DNA of 61,466 bases from NCBI GenBank assembly GCA_038850735.1, contig JAWCLO010000002.1, positions 169,902 through 231,367 on the forward strand, read 5' to 3'. Positions 8,269-16,762 of this stretch are shown here, piece after piece. Each line of letters opens with the position of its first letter. The stretch's first letter is position 1. Source of the DNA: Methanomassiliicoccales archaeon (lineage in GTDB: Archaea; Thermoplasmatota; Thermoplasmata; Methanomassiliicoccales; JACIVX01). Below the pieces are notes generated by a model that saw only the letters and a list, made by a program, of their open reading frames with translations, made no database searches and was not told the DNA's origin. A program made the translations under genes and the position numbers.

Positions 8269-10691
8269 TTTCCGTGGAAAGCTGGGATGTTAGGCTTCTG
8301 ACAGCGTCATATCGAAGAAATGCTGATGATACAATCACAATAGAAATGTATGGAAAGACGAAAGAAGGTGAGTCGATCGCAATCAGGTACAGCGGCTTCC
8401 TTCCATACTTCCATGTATTAAGTTCAAAAGAGTCAGTCGTTGAAATCCTCAAGGATGATCAGAATATTGTGTACATCCAAGAAATTGAGCTCTTCCATAA
8501 GAGCGCTACACACAAAGCTGCGAAAATCGTCCTAAAATTTCCGTGGATAGTTCCAGAATACAGGTCCCGAATGAAACGCCATGGACTTGAGGTGTTTGCC
8601 GCCGACATTCCCTTTCACCACCGGTTTATTTACGATTTTGACATCCCTTCATGCCTTCGTATTTATGGTAAGAGGTGCGCTACGGAAGGATACACTACAG
8701 ACATTGTTGTGGACATGGAGAAAATCAATAATCGACCACATTTTGAGGAAATACCCCCTTTCAATCCTGAACTCAAAATACTCGCTTTCGATGTTGAAAA
8801 CAGTGTAAAAGATAACCACATCTACACCATTTGTTACGCCATAAAAGATTGTGGCAAAATCAGGAATGGTAAGCCTTTGATTGGCGGGGAAAAAGAGATT
8901 ATAGAAGCATTTTCACGGGTCATACAAGAAGAGGATCCTGATGTGATAACGGGATACAACATTGATGGCTATGATATCCCGATACTTATTGAGAGAGGCA
9001 AAGTGCTCGGGATTACAGAACTGCGTTGGGGAAGGGATCTGAGCAATCCGCGACAAATCATGAATCACTTCTGGCGACTTACAGGAAGACTTATAGCAGA
9101 TGCATGGTGGGCCGCAAAAATACAATTGAGACCAAAGCAGGAAACACTGAACCATGTAGCAAAGCTTCTTCTTGGAGAAGAGAAGATCGATGTTGATCCG
9201 ACAAAAATAGACGAAGAATGGGTAATCGATAGGGAAAAAGTCCTGAGGTACTGCCTGAAAGATGCAGAACTTTCGCTACGCGTGCTTGAGAGCGTCGATA
9301 TACTGAGGAAAAATATGGATCTTGCAGCAGTTTCGAGACTTCCTATTGATGATGTTCTCAATTCAGGGGCATCGCAACTCATTGATTCCATTCTGATCAG
9401 AGCTGCGGACAGAGAAATACCACCTATAGCAGTTCCACTTACAGGAAGCTCTGAAGAGGAGGACACCATTGAAGGAGGTTACGTTCATACCATTGAGCCT
9501 GGAATATATCACTGGGTCTGCATACTTGATTTCAAATCAATGTATCCATCTCTGATCATTTCAAAAAATATATGTTTCACAACGCTCAATGAGAAGGGCG
9601 AAATTGTTAGCCCAACGGGCGTTCGTTTTTTGAGCAAGAAACAGAAGGAAGGTTTGCTTCCTCGGATTTTGACAAAGTTGATGAAGGATAGAGACGAGAT
9701 TAAGAAGAAAATGAAAGAAGCTGGAAGTCCCGATGAATACAGATATTATGATGGATTGCAAGGAGCGATTAAGGTTCTCATGAACGCATTTTACGGTGTC
9801 TTCGCCTCGTCATTCTATCGATTCACCGACAGAAAGATTGGCGGATCAATTACGGCTTTCGCCCGCGAAACTATAAAAGGGATTATTGCGGAGCTTGAGA
9901 ACGAAGGATACAAAGTTATCTATTCAGATACGGACTCGATCTTTATTCAATCACCATATGAGAATTTAGAAGATACAAAGAGATTTGGCTATGAGATAGC
10001 CACAAGATTTTCTGGTGAAGGCAGATCACTTGAATTCGAGAAAATCGTTGAACCTTTATTTACTCACGGCAAAAAAAAGAGATACGTAGGTAGAGTAATA
10101 TGGCCATCCCAGGAAATTCTCATCCGAGGGTACGAAGTGAGAAGAACGGATTCTTTTGATCTTCAAAGCGAGGTGCTCATGCAGGTATTTGAAAAAATAC
10201 TAGATGGCAAAACAGAGGATGCCGTTAGAGTTGCAAGGCAAGCAGTAGCCGACACGCTCGCAGGGAGAGTGGCGGTCGAAAAACTCGTCATTTCGAGATC
10301 ATGTAAGGCGTTTAATCAGTACAAAGATCCAGATAGTCAGGCAACTGTTCAAACAGCCCGAAAACTCATGGCAATGGGTTATGAATTTGTGCCAGGAATG
10401 AAAGTCTCATGGATCGTCACTGATTCCCGAAGGACCCCTCAGACAGTTGAGCCCTTTATCAGCGGGAAGAGATTTAATGCGACTCCTGACTGGAGATATT
10501 ACGCCGAGAGACTTGCACAAACAGTTGCACGTGCAACAGAAGTGTTTGGATGGGATGAGCAGAGTTTGATGCTTGGTTCTCAACAGTTCACACTATTTGA
10601 TCATTCTTTTGGCGAAGAAAAAAGCAGAAAGAATGCCATGCAATCTGCAAGAAAAACTCAGAAGAAGCTCAGTCTTGAGGATTTTATGTGA
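8265..10691 (+). CDS. polB: Family B DNA polymerase
   Basis: Replicative or repair DNA polymerase with 3'-5' proofreading (808 residues, the usual archaeal PolB length). Exo I is seen as AFDVEN (near residue 173), Exo II as GYNIDGYDIP, and Exo III as YCLKDAEL. Polymerase motif A is DFKSMYPSLI (near 421), motif B is in LMNAFYGVFASSF, and motif C is YSDTDSIF (near 555). All catalytic acids are present. The C-terminus carries a possible PCNA-binding (PIP-like) segment QQFTLFDHSF, then a basic tail. The start is GTG at 8265, overlapping the preceding GTPase gene by four bases. Confidence 0.96.
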   Translation: MISVESWDVRLLTASYRRNADDTITIEMYGKTKEGESIAIRYSGFLPYFHVLSSKESVVEILKDDQNIVYIQEIELFHKSATHKAAKIVLKFPWIVPEYRSRMKRHGLEVFAADIPFHHRFIYDFDIPSCLRIYGKRCATEGYTTDIVVDMEKINNRPHFEEIPPFNPELKILAFDVENSVKDNHIYTICYAIKDCGKIRNGKPLIGGEKEIIEAFSRVIQEEDPDVITGYNIDGYDIPILIERGKVLGITELRWGRDLSNPRQIMNHFWRLTGRLIADAWWAAKIQLRPKQETLNHVAKLLLGEEKIDVDPTKIDEEWVIDREKVLRYCLKDAELSLRVLESVDILRKNMDLAAVSRLPIDDVLNSGASQLIDSILIRAADREIPPIAVPLTGSSEEEDTIEGGYVHTIEPGIYHWVCILDFKSMYPSLIISKNICFTTLNEKGEIVSPTGVRFLSKKQKEGLLPRILTKLMKDRDEIKKKMKEAGSPDEYRYYDGLQGAIKVLMNAFYGVFASSFYRFTDRKIGGSITAFARETIKGIIAELENEGYKVIYSDTDSIFIQSPYENLEDTKRFGYEIATRFSGEGRSLEFEKIVEPLFTHGKKKRYVGRVIWPSQEILIRGYEVRRTDSFDLQSEVLMQVFEKILDGKTEDAVRVARQAVADTLAGRVAVEKLVISRSCKAFNQYKDPDSQATVQTARKLMAMGYEFVPGMKVSWIVTDSRRTPQTVEPFISGKRFNATPDWRYYAERLAQTVARATEVFGWDEQSLMLGSQQFTLFDHSFGEEKSRKNAMQSARKTQKKLSLEDFM

Positions 10692-10775
10692 AATGGCGCA
10701 ATTTTGACAGAATGTGAACATAAGGCACCAAACAATATTGATCCACGAAATCAGAATACCGCTTGATAAACAAAA

Positions 10776-10783
10776 TTTATATA
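10776..10783 (+). promoter_or_regulatory. TATA box of rpl15e
   Basis: TTTATATA at 10776-10783 is a strong archaeal TATA element. It predicts transcription starting near 10803-10808, which leaves an 80-base leader before the L15e ATG, long for this window where leaderless starts are common. Confidence 0.6.
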
Positions 10784-10797
10784 CTGCAATTTCTTCT

Positions 10798-10875
10798 GCG
10801 ACCACAAGTCGCGCGATCTGGTTCGCGCTGGAGATGTGCCCTTGGGGCGAATCCATAAACGCCGTTGAACTCGGC
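10798..10875 (+). promoter_or_regulatory. Hairpin-rich leader of rpl15e
   Basis: This 78-base stretch holds several exact short stems in otherwise AT-rich surroundings: GCGAC/GTCGC (10798-10812), GCGCGA/TCGCGC (10811-10828), GCCC/GGGC (10838-10848) and GCCG/CGGC (10861-10875). A competing pair GGCG/CGCC (10846-10849 with 10860-10863) overlaps the last two. The first stem may lie partly before the predicted transcription start. Position and GC content suggest an autoregulatory leader for the ribosomal protein, or a small structured RNA. Confidence 0.45.
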
Positions 10876-10885
10876 AGGTGATTGA

Positions 10886-11545
10886 ATGGTCAAGAACCCA
10901 GAAGATTTCAAAAAAGAATCTAGCGAGGAAGAAGCAAGTGAGGAGAAATTCGTTTCTGGAAAGAACATTTACCATTACATCGCTGAAGCGTGGAATGACC
11001 CTGGCAATTCGTTTGTCAAAGAGCTTCAGTATGAAAGATTAATCCAGTGGCGGAGAGAAGAGAATTTCTGCAGGATTGATTATCCCACCCGATTAGATAG
11101 AGCAAGAAAACTTGGATATAAGGCTAAACAAGGGTTTGTTCTGGTTAGAGGCAGAGTAAGAAAAGGAACCCTTCAGAAGAGAAAAATAAGAAAAGGAAGA
11201 AGGGCCAAGCGAAGAGGAATTGTAAAGATTACAGCTGGTAAGAGCTTGCAGAGAATAGCAGAGGAGAGGGCAGCGAAAAAATATCCTAATTTAGAAGTTC
11301 TAAACTCATACTGGGTTGGAAGTGATGGCAAGCATGAATGGTTCGAGATTATCATGGTCGATCCTCATCACCCCGTAATAATGAATGATCCGAAGATCAA
11401 CTGGATATGCGATCCTGTGCACAAGGGCCGGGCAAATCGCGGTTTAACTTCTGCTGGGAAGAAGGGGAGGGGGCTCCGCAACAAAGGTCGAGGGGCCGAG
11501 AAGGTAAGACCGTCGATCGGTGCTCACGACAGAAAGGGCAAGTAA
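10886..11545 (+). CDS. rpl15e: 50S ribosomal protein L15e
   Basis: Structural protein of the archaeal large ribosomal subunit. The conserved start of the family is seen as [12 protein letters not shown], followed by [19 protein letters not shown] and the C-terminal [19 protein letters not shown]. At 219 residues it is about 25 longer than usual because of an acidic N-terminal extension ([12 protein letters not shown]). The start is supported by GGTGA five bases upstream of the ATG (10886). It follows polB by about 195 bases but has its own promoter and structured leader. Its neighbour on the right is convergent. Confidence 0.95.
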   Translation: MVKNPEDFKKESSEEEASEEKFVSGKNIYHYIAEAWNDPGNSFVKELQYERLIQWRREENFCRIDYPTRLDRARKLGYKAKQGFVLVRGRVRKGTLQKRKIRKGRRAKRRGIVKITAGKSLQRIAEERAAKKYPNLEVLNSYWVGSDGKHEWFEIIMVDPHHPVIMNDPKINWICDPVHKGRANRGLTSAGKKGRGLRNKGRGAEKVRPSIGAHDRKGK

Positions 11546-11547
11546 CC

Positions 11548-12402
11548 TCAGGTAACTATATCTGAGAGCTTTCGACTCACTTCCTCATCATCAAGTCCAA
11601 CTAACGGAAAGAAGGCAGGAACGGAAATCTTCACAGATTTTATCTTCTCCATGTCCTGGGATCTGTAGCCAAATACGACAGCTAGCGCCTTAAACTCCTG
11701 GATCAAACATTCAATGTCTTTCGGAGGCACTGCCTTCAAATTGGGATCCCAAGACCTGAGCTTGTCGATGAGTTCGTTAGAATTACTGACGACGATTGCA
11801 CGGCAGCCTCTTTTCATCATAAGCCATGTTGCTAGGATATCATGTTCATTTTCGACTATTGACAGCACCCTTCCCTGAGAGCCCAATGGAAGACCACCGG
11901 GACCTTGTATTTTATCGACAAAAAAATACGCCCTTGGTCCCCTAATCTCTATGAATATTTCGATGTCGGGATGCGATAAATCCACTCGGATGCCCTTTTC
12001 TGCATTTGCTGCCAGTATGGTTGCACCGAGCTCCTTCGCAACTTCCATGCTCGTAAAATTATGCGATCCTGTTCTTCTCACGCGAAGGGCAAATTTTGCG
12101 CCTAAAAAAAGCCTACGAGCAAAATATTCAGTGACAAAAACTTTCATCGCATTGATGTCGCTATTGCACACACTTACCGTGCTTATGGATGCCACTCCAA
12201 ATGTGTGTTTCAAGCACTCGATTGCGCGTGATGCATCGTCTGTTTCTAGAAAGATCCTCCCTCTTTCTCCGCTGATAAGACATTCAATTCCTTGTTTCGA
12301 AAAGTAATCAAGAATATTATTGATGAGAATTCTCTCAAAAAGTCTTCGGACAGAGTCACTCTTGAGTCCGATCTCGGCATAACGAAGAAGAAGTAGCGCC
12401 AT
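11548..12402 (-). CDS. ThiI-like THUMP protein with degenerate PP-loop
   Basis: Related to tRNA 4-thiouridine synthase ThiI. It has the N-terminal ThiI-type segment (LLRYAEIGLKSDSVRR), a THUMP RNA-binding domain (about residues 60-165) and the C-terminal VPAFFPLVGLDDEEVSRKL that matches the ThiI end. The ATP-binding PP-loop, normally SGGxDS before a 'WLMMKRG' helix, reads LSIVENEHDILATWLMMKRG here (near 177), and about 100 residues of the catalytic domain are missing (284 against about 390). It probably binds tRNA without thiolating it, or serves a different reaction. It ends two bases from the convergent L15e stop. Confidence 0.75.
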   Translation of the reverse strand: MALLLLRYAEIGLKSDSVRRLFERILINNILDYFSKQGIECLISGERGRIFLETDDASRAIECLKHTFGVASISTVSVCNSDINAMKVFVTEYFARRLFLGAKFALRVRRTGSHNFTSMEVAKELGATILAANAEKGIRVDLSHPDIEIFIEIRGPRAYFFVDKIQGPGGLPLGSQGRVLSIVENEHDILATWLMMKRGCRAIVVSNSNELIDKLRSWDPNLKAVPPKDIECLIQEFKALAVVFGYRSQDMEKIKSVKISVPAFFPLVGLDDEEVSRKLSDIVT

Positions 12403-12569
12403 TCAAAATAGCGAATTATGATCGATTATAAAATACATGTACCCCCACGCACGTTCCTCAAGAAAAACATCCTTTTTTCGAGATGCAAAAAAAGAAGGCA
12501 TAGCGAGAGAATAATTCTTAAGGCCGCAATGCAGTTTCCTTTAAAATTTATATCTACCGGCGATATCAA

Positions 12570-13412
12570 ATGGACATATCAGTACTCATTGGCTTGTTGA
12601 TTTTTTCGCTTATTGCTGGCCTAATTGGATCATTGTTAGGGCTCGGGGGTGGAATCATTATCATTCCCGCCCTCACACTAATATTTGGCTATGAAATGCA
12701 AGTTGCGATTGGAGCAAGCTTAGTCGGTGTGATTGCAACATCGACGGGAGCTGCTACACACTACGTGCACGAAAAGATGGTCAATATAAGACTTGGAATG
12801 GTGCTTGAAACAGCAACGACCACAGGCTCCATTATCGGTGCGCTTATCGCAGTATATACTGATCAAAGTTTGTTAGCTATCGGATTCGGAATTTTTCTGA
12901 TTTACGGCGCTGTTTACATGGTACGCAGACCGGAACGCCTATCTGCCAAAGTGATGAAGTCTCAAAAAAAATTGCTCAGGATAAAAGGCAATTATCTAGA
13001 TAAGAAATTGAATCAAGAGATTAGCTACGAAGTCGAAAATCTCGACCGCGGTCTCGCTGCGAGTACGGGTGCTGGAATAATGTCAGGACTTCTCGGAGTT
13101 GGTGGTGGCTTGGTGAAAGTTCCGGTTATGAACTCGTGGATGAATGTCCCTATGAAGGTCGCCACAGCCACGAGTAATTTCATGATCGGCGTTACGGCAC
13201 TTTCTGGTGCGATTATATACTTTGGATATGGTTATTTATCACCAGTTTTGACCGGAATTGTCGCCGTTGGGGTGTTTTTTGGTGCAACGATAGGTTCTCG
13301 AATCACACATCTTTTGACCGGGGCTGGTATAAGGAAATTCTTTGCGATCGTTATGATGTTTATCGCGATTCTTATGTTCCTTAGGGGGACCGGCGTATTG
13401 GTGATAGGGTGA
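12570..13412 (+). CDS. TauE/SafE-family sulfite/anion exporter
   Basis: Membrane permease of the TauE/SafE (DUF81) family. Two homologous halves are visible, each with the glycine-rich motif: IGSLLGLGGGIIIIPAL (residues about 19-35) and MSGLLGVGGGLVKVPVM (about 170-186), followed by AIGASLVGV or ATATSNFMIG helices. About eight transmembrane helices. Family members export sulfite or organosulfonates, or move other anions; the substrate here is not evident. TTTAAAATTTATA (12539-12552) is a strong TATA box that makes the ATG at 12570 leaderless. The next gene starts four bases after the stop, so the pair is an operon. Confidence 0.85.
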   Translation: MDISVLIGLLIFSLIAGLIGSLLGLGGGIIIIPALTLIFGYEMQVAIGASLVGVIATSTGAATHYVHEKMVNIRLGMVLETATTTGSIIGALIAVYTDQSLLAIGFGIFLIYGAVYMVRRPERLSAKVMKSQKKLLRIKGNYLDKKLNQEISYEVENLDRGLAASTGAGIMSGLLGVGGGLVKVPVMNSWMNVPMKVATATSNFMIGVTALSGAIIYFGYGYLSPVLTGIVAVGVFFGATIGSRITHLLTGAGIRKFFAIVMMFIAILMFLRGTGVLVIG

Positions 13413-13416
13413 GACT

Positions 13417-13758
13417 TTGGACGAAAGAGATCGATTGAATACGGCCGTTAGGTACATTCTCATGGGCGGAATTATAACGAGCACATCTCTACTCATCGTG
13501 GGCCTTCTTGCTCTTTCTATATCGCCAGCTTCATGGTCCAATGTCATTATTCCAATTGATCAGATTCCATCAGAGATTGCTCAAGGTAACCCAGTCGCCG
13601 TAATTACACTTGGCATTTTAATCTTGATAGCGACTCCATTGATGAGAATCCTAACCGCATTGTTTGTTTTTGTCCTAGAAAGAGATCTAAAATATGCTGG
13701 TATTTCCTCCTTCATTTTGATCATCGTCGCGATCGCTGTGATTATAGGTGTCACTTGA
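13417..13758 (+). CDS. DUF1634 membrane protein, exporter partner
   Basis: A small membrane protein of 113 residues with three predicted helices (about residues 11-33, 57-80, 93-112), matching the DUF1634 pattern (IPSEIAQGNPVAVITLGILI). DUF1634 proteins are typically encoded beside TauE/SafE permeases, as here, and are presumed accessory subunits; the role is not established. Translation starts at TTG (13417), preceded by GGTGAGA, four bases after the exporter stop. Confidence 0.75.
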   Translation: MDERDRLNTAVRYILMGGIITSTSLLIVGLLALSISPASWSNVIIPIDQIPSEIAQGNPVAVITLGILILIATPLMRILTALFVFVLERDLKYAGISSFILIIVAIAVIIGVT

Positions 13759-14076
13759 ATATACACCAAGAAACGTGCTAGAATATTTTCCTTCTTGGCA
13801 GAGGAGATGCCCTCAGGAAGCATATAATTGGCATGCGCTCATAATTAATGATGAAAGGTTGAATTGAGAGACAAGAAAACACTTGTGTCAAGAGGCCGTG
13901 CAAGAAAGGAAAAGGATGATTCCTCTGGTCGAGGCAGGGCTCCTTAATATTGATGCAAAATCTGGAGAGCCTTGGATCGATCATCCCGGATCGTTGAATT
14001 GCGCAGATTTGCACCGAGCCACTATTCATAGAACAATGTTAAATAGAGACTAAAATTATCCCCGTCAATTGATAAC
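13759..14076. other. Intergenic region before the glycan cluster
   Basis: About 318 bases with no supported gene. A TATA-like GTTAAATAG at 14037-14045 probably serves the flippase gene (TTG at 14077). An ATGATGA near 13847 resembles a C box, but no convincing D box follows, so I do not call a C/D RNA. Confidence 0.45.
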
Positions 14077-15582
14077 TTGATCGGTCGCAAGTCTCTTTTG
14101 ATAGTAATATCTCGCTTCGCTTCAGCCGGGCTGGCATTTATCGGCCTGTACTTTATGACAAGGTATTACACTGCCGATGTCTATGGTAGTATTGCTTGGA
14201 CACTTTCATTCATTAATACTTTTAATTCTATAACGGATCTTGGTTTCAACGCTGCACATATCAAACGCATCTCGGAAGGCAAGAACATAAATGAGTGCCT
14301 CAGCACCTTCCTTGTCGTAAAAAGCGTGTTGATCAGTATAATGATACTCGTCATTCTCCTGGCAATGATTATTTGGTCCTTTATTTCAGAGACAAGATTT
14401 TCTAATACACAATTTGAGCTCATTCTCCTATTTCTGCTATATGTGGTTTTCTACGATCTGGCATCGATAGCAACGGCTACTTTCGACGCACGCGTCGAGA
14501 CTGCAAAGACCCAATTATCTGTGATTGCAGACCCCCTTGTTAGAATACCGCTCATAGCGATCATATCGATAAACAAACTCGATGTTAATTACCTCGCGTA
14601 TGCATACGTGCTTGGTGGACTAGCCGTTGCGGTGATCAGTCTTTTTATACTTTCACGTGGGAAATACACGTTTCAGCAACCAGGACTCTTTTGGTCATAT
14701 CTAAAATTCGCATTCCCAATAGCAATGATATCCATATTTAGTGCAATATCTGTCAACGCCGATAAGCTATTGATTGGTATGTTTTGGACAAATTCAGAGG
14801 TGGGATTTTATTCGGCTAGCCAGTCCACTCTGAACTTATTCAGCGTTATAGGCACAGCCGTTTCTACAATAACGTTCCCGACATTTTCGAGCCTGCATCG
14901 AAAGGGAAATCTGTGGGAAGTAAGGGAAAAGACGAGGATGGCAGAGAGGTATATTTCAATGATAGCAACCCCCATAGTTGTCGTCGTATGCATGTTTCCA
15001 ACGGAAATCGCCCTTATCCTTTTTGCCGAGAAGTTTGTAAGCGCCAGCGGTCCGCTGAGATTCCTTTCCATCTCAATGTATCTAGGACTCTTAAATGGGG
15101 TTTACGCAAGTCAGATAAATGCTGTTGATCGGCCAGATATTACCGCAAAACTCGTACTTGCGTCCTTAATAACGAATATCACGCTTCTTCTCATTCTTGT
15201 CCCCTCGCAGATTGGCGACATAAGAATGTTAGGTCTTGGTGCGACGGGTGCCGCAGTAGCGAACGCATGTGCAACTGGTGGGGTGCTTGTCGGTACTAGA
15301 TTTGTCGTAAAGAAATTGACTGGTACGCGCTCGAACCTTCGGATTTTACTGCACATTACTGGAGGTGCAATACTAGGCGCTGTACTTTATGGTATAAGCT
15401 TCTTGTGGAAATTACAGCGATGGTACGATCTTGTAGGATACGGTCTCGTCGCCTTTTGCATTTTCTCCTTCATCCTCTTTGGACTGGGTGAATTAAGGCG
15501 AGAGGATATCAAATATTTCCGAGATCTCATCAACCCAAAAGAGATGAAAGACTACATCAAATCAGAATTTCGTAAGCGATGA
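14077..15582 (+). CDS. Polysaccharide flippase (Wzx/MATE-like)
   Basis: Membrane protein of 501 residues with 12 to 14 hydrophobic segments, starting IGRKSLLIVISRFASAGLA as is typical of the oligosaccharide flippase (polysaccharide biosynthesis protein) family. It should move lipid-linked oligosaccharide across the membrane. The segment ISVNADKLLIGMFWTNSEVG is a characteristic mid-protein signature. The start is TTG at 14077, consistent with the TATA element about 35 bases before it. It opens a cluster of sugar genes (14-21 kb), supporting a role in surface glycan or N-glycan assembly. Confidence 0.85.
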   Translation: MIGRKSLLIVISRFASAGLAFIGLYFMTRYYTADVYGSIAWTLSFINTFNSITDLGFNAAHIKRISEGKNINECLSTFLVVKSVLISIMILVILLAMIIWSFISETRFSNTQFELILLFLLYVVFYDLASIATATFDARVETAKTQLSVIADPLVRIPLIAIISINKLDVNYLAYAYVLGGLAVAVISLFILSRGKYTFQQPGLFWSYLKFAFPIAMISIFSAISVNADKLLIGMFWTNSEVGFYSASQSTLNLFSVIGTAVSTITFPTFSSLHRKGNLWEVREKTRMAERYISMIATPIVVVVCMFPTEIALILFAEKFVSASGPLRFLSISMYLGLLNGVYASQINAVDRPDITAKLVLASLITNITLLLILVPSQIGDIRMLGLGATGAAVANACATGGVLVGTRFVVKKLTGTRSNLRILLHITGGAILGAVLYGISFLWKLQRWYDLVGYGLVAFCIFSFILFGLGELRREDIKYFRDLINPKEMKDYIKSEFRKR

Positions 15583-15604
15583 TTTGTCCTGATAGCAGTA
15601 GAAT

Positions 15605-16762
15605 TCACAACAAAGAATTGTACAAATCGATTAATCGCTTCTTCATGATGTTCCAGCTATACTCTCTTTCAACAGCCAAACGACCGTTTTTACCCAGCTC
15701 TTGCCGCAGTTGAATATCCCTTAGCGCTTCTATCGCTTCCAAGAAATTTTCTTCCGACCACTCAATCACTAGACCACAACGATTCTCTTCGACAATTTCA
15801 CCCGCAAATGTACCTTTTGATGCAATTACTGGGATGCCAAATGCCATTGCCTCGAATAATCTATTAGGAGTACCGATTTTGTTGTTTGCGTTTGAGGGAT
15901 CTGCGAGGCATAGAGCAATGCTAGACTTTTTCAAATGCTGCAACAGCTCGTCGCGTTTTAGAAATCCCAGAAATTGGATTTTTTTTGATGCTTCAGAAAA
16001 TTTTCTTAATTGATCAGCTAATCGACCAGATCCTGCAATTTTGAAAATAAAACCCTCTAATTTCATTACCACTTCGGCTACTTCCAAAAGGTATCTCGAA
16101 GGCTCTAGACTTCCACCATAGAAAATTACAATGTCATCAGGATATTTCACGCCGTCATTTGATCGAAGGCCTAAGGATCCATCTCCTTGATCAATCTCAA
16201 CGCAGTTCATGATAACCGTTGGTTTCGAGCGCAAATTTGAATCGATCAATTCGCCAATTCTGTCATTGGCAACTATCAGTGCATCAATCCTCCTGACAAG
16301 AATTTTCTCAAGTGAATTAAGTGCGCGAGATATGATAACTGGAACATCCTCTGACACCATACTTGCGTAGTGTTCATGGGCGTCATAGACAAGCAAGGTT
16401 CTCTTGATTTTTGATATAAAAATTCCTTGAATCAAGGTGTCCAAATCATGAGCGTGAACTACATCATGCTCCGTGGCTAGCGCTCTAAGAATCATCTTGA
16501 TCATGAAAAAGGGTACATTGACCAAGAAAGAAACTTTGTCTCTGATATCCAATGTTGTAATCCTAACGATTTCAATTTTCTCACGAAATTCTTTCGACAA
16601 TCTTGTATGTGCTCTATCCCAACAAAGAATCTCTACATGAAATCCTTCATCAGCGAGGGCATATGCTTCCTTTTCCACTCTTGGATCTGGCCTGTATTCA
16701 TTTGATAGCAGCATCAGAACCCTTCGTCGCTTGGCTGCTCTAACGTTGGATATCCGTATCAA
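15605..16762 (-). CDS. Glycosyltransferase family 4
   Basis: GT-B fold glycosyltransferase of 385 residues. The N-terminal domain begins VLMLLSNEYRPDPRVEKEA, common in GT4 enzymes, and the C-terminal donor-binding domain shows IAGSGRLADQL and the E-x7-E region as GTPNRLFEAMAFGIPVIASK. It should add a sugar from a nucleotide donor to a lipid-linked acceptor. The frame starts with TTG at 16762, overlapping the oxidoreductase gene by 23 bases; an ATG at 16714 with GAAGGGT upstream would cut into the first strand. It is the last gene of the operon acetyltransferase-aminotransferase-oxidoreductase-GT4. Confidence 0.88.
   Translation of the reverse strand: MIRISNVRAAKRRRVLMLLSNEYRPDPRVEKEAYALADEGFHVEILCWDRAHTRLSKEFREKIEIVRITTLDIRDKVSFLVNVPFFMIKMILRALATEHDVVHAHDLDTLIQGIFISKIKRTLLVYDAHEHYASMVSEDVPVIISRALNSLEKILVRRIDALIVANDRIGELIDSNLRSKPTVIMNCVEIDQGDGSLGLRSNDGVKYPDDIVIFYGGSLEPSRYLLEVAEVVMKLEGFIFKIAGSGRLADQLRKFSEASKKIQFLGFLKRDELLQHLKKSSIALCLADPSNANNKIGTPNRLFEAMAFGIPVIASKGTFAGEIVEENRCGLVIEWSEENFLEAIEALRDIQLRQELGKNGRLAVEREYSWNIMKKRLIDLYNSLL

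Noticed and set aside
10861-10885. Similarity of GTTGAACTCGGCAGG to the start of the SRP RNA S domain
   Set aside because: The conserved GNAR tetraloop and asymmetric loop of helix 8 do not follow; the L15e start codon comes instead.
13840-13925. Possible C/D-box RNA (ATGATGA near 13847)
   Set aside because: No CTGA D box or terminal stem at the right spacing.
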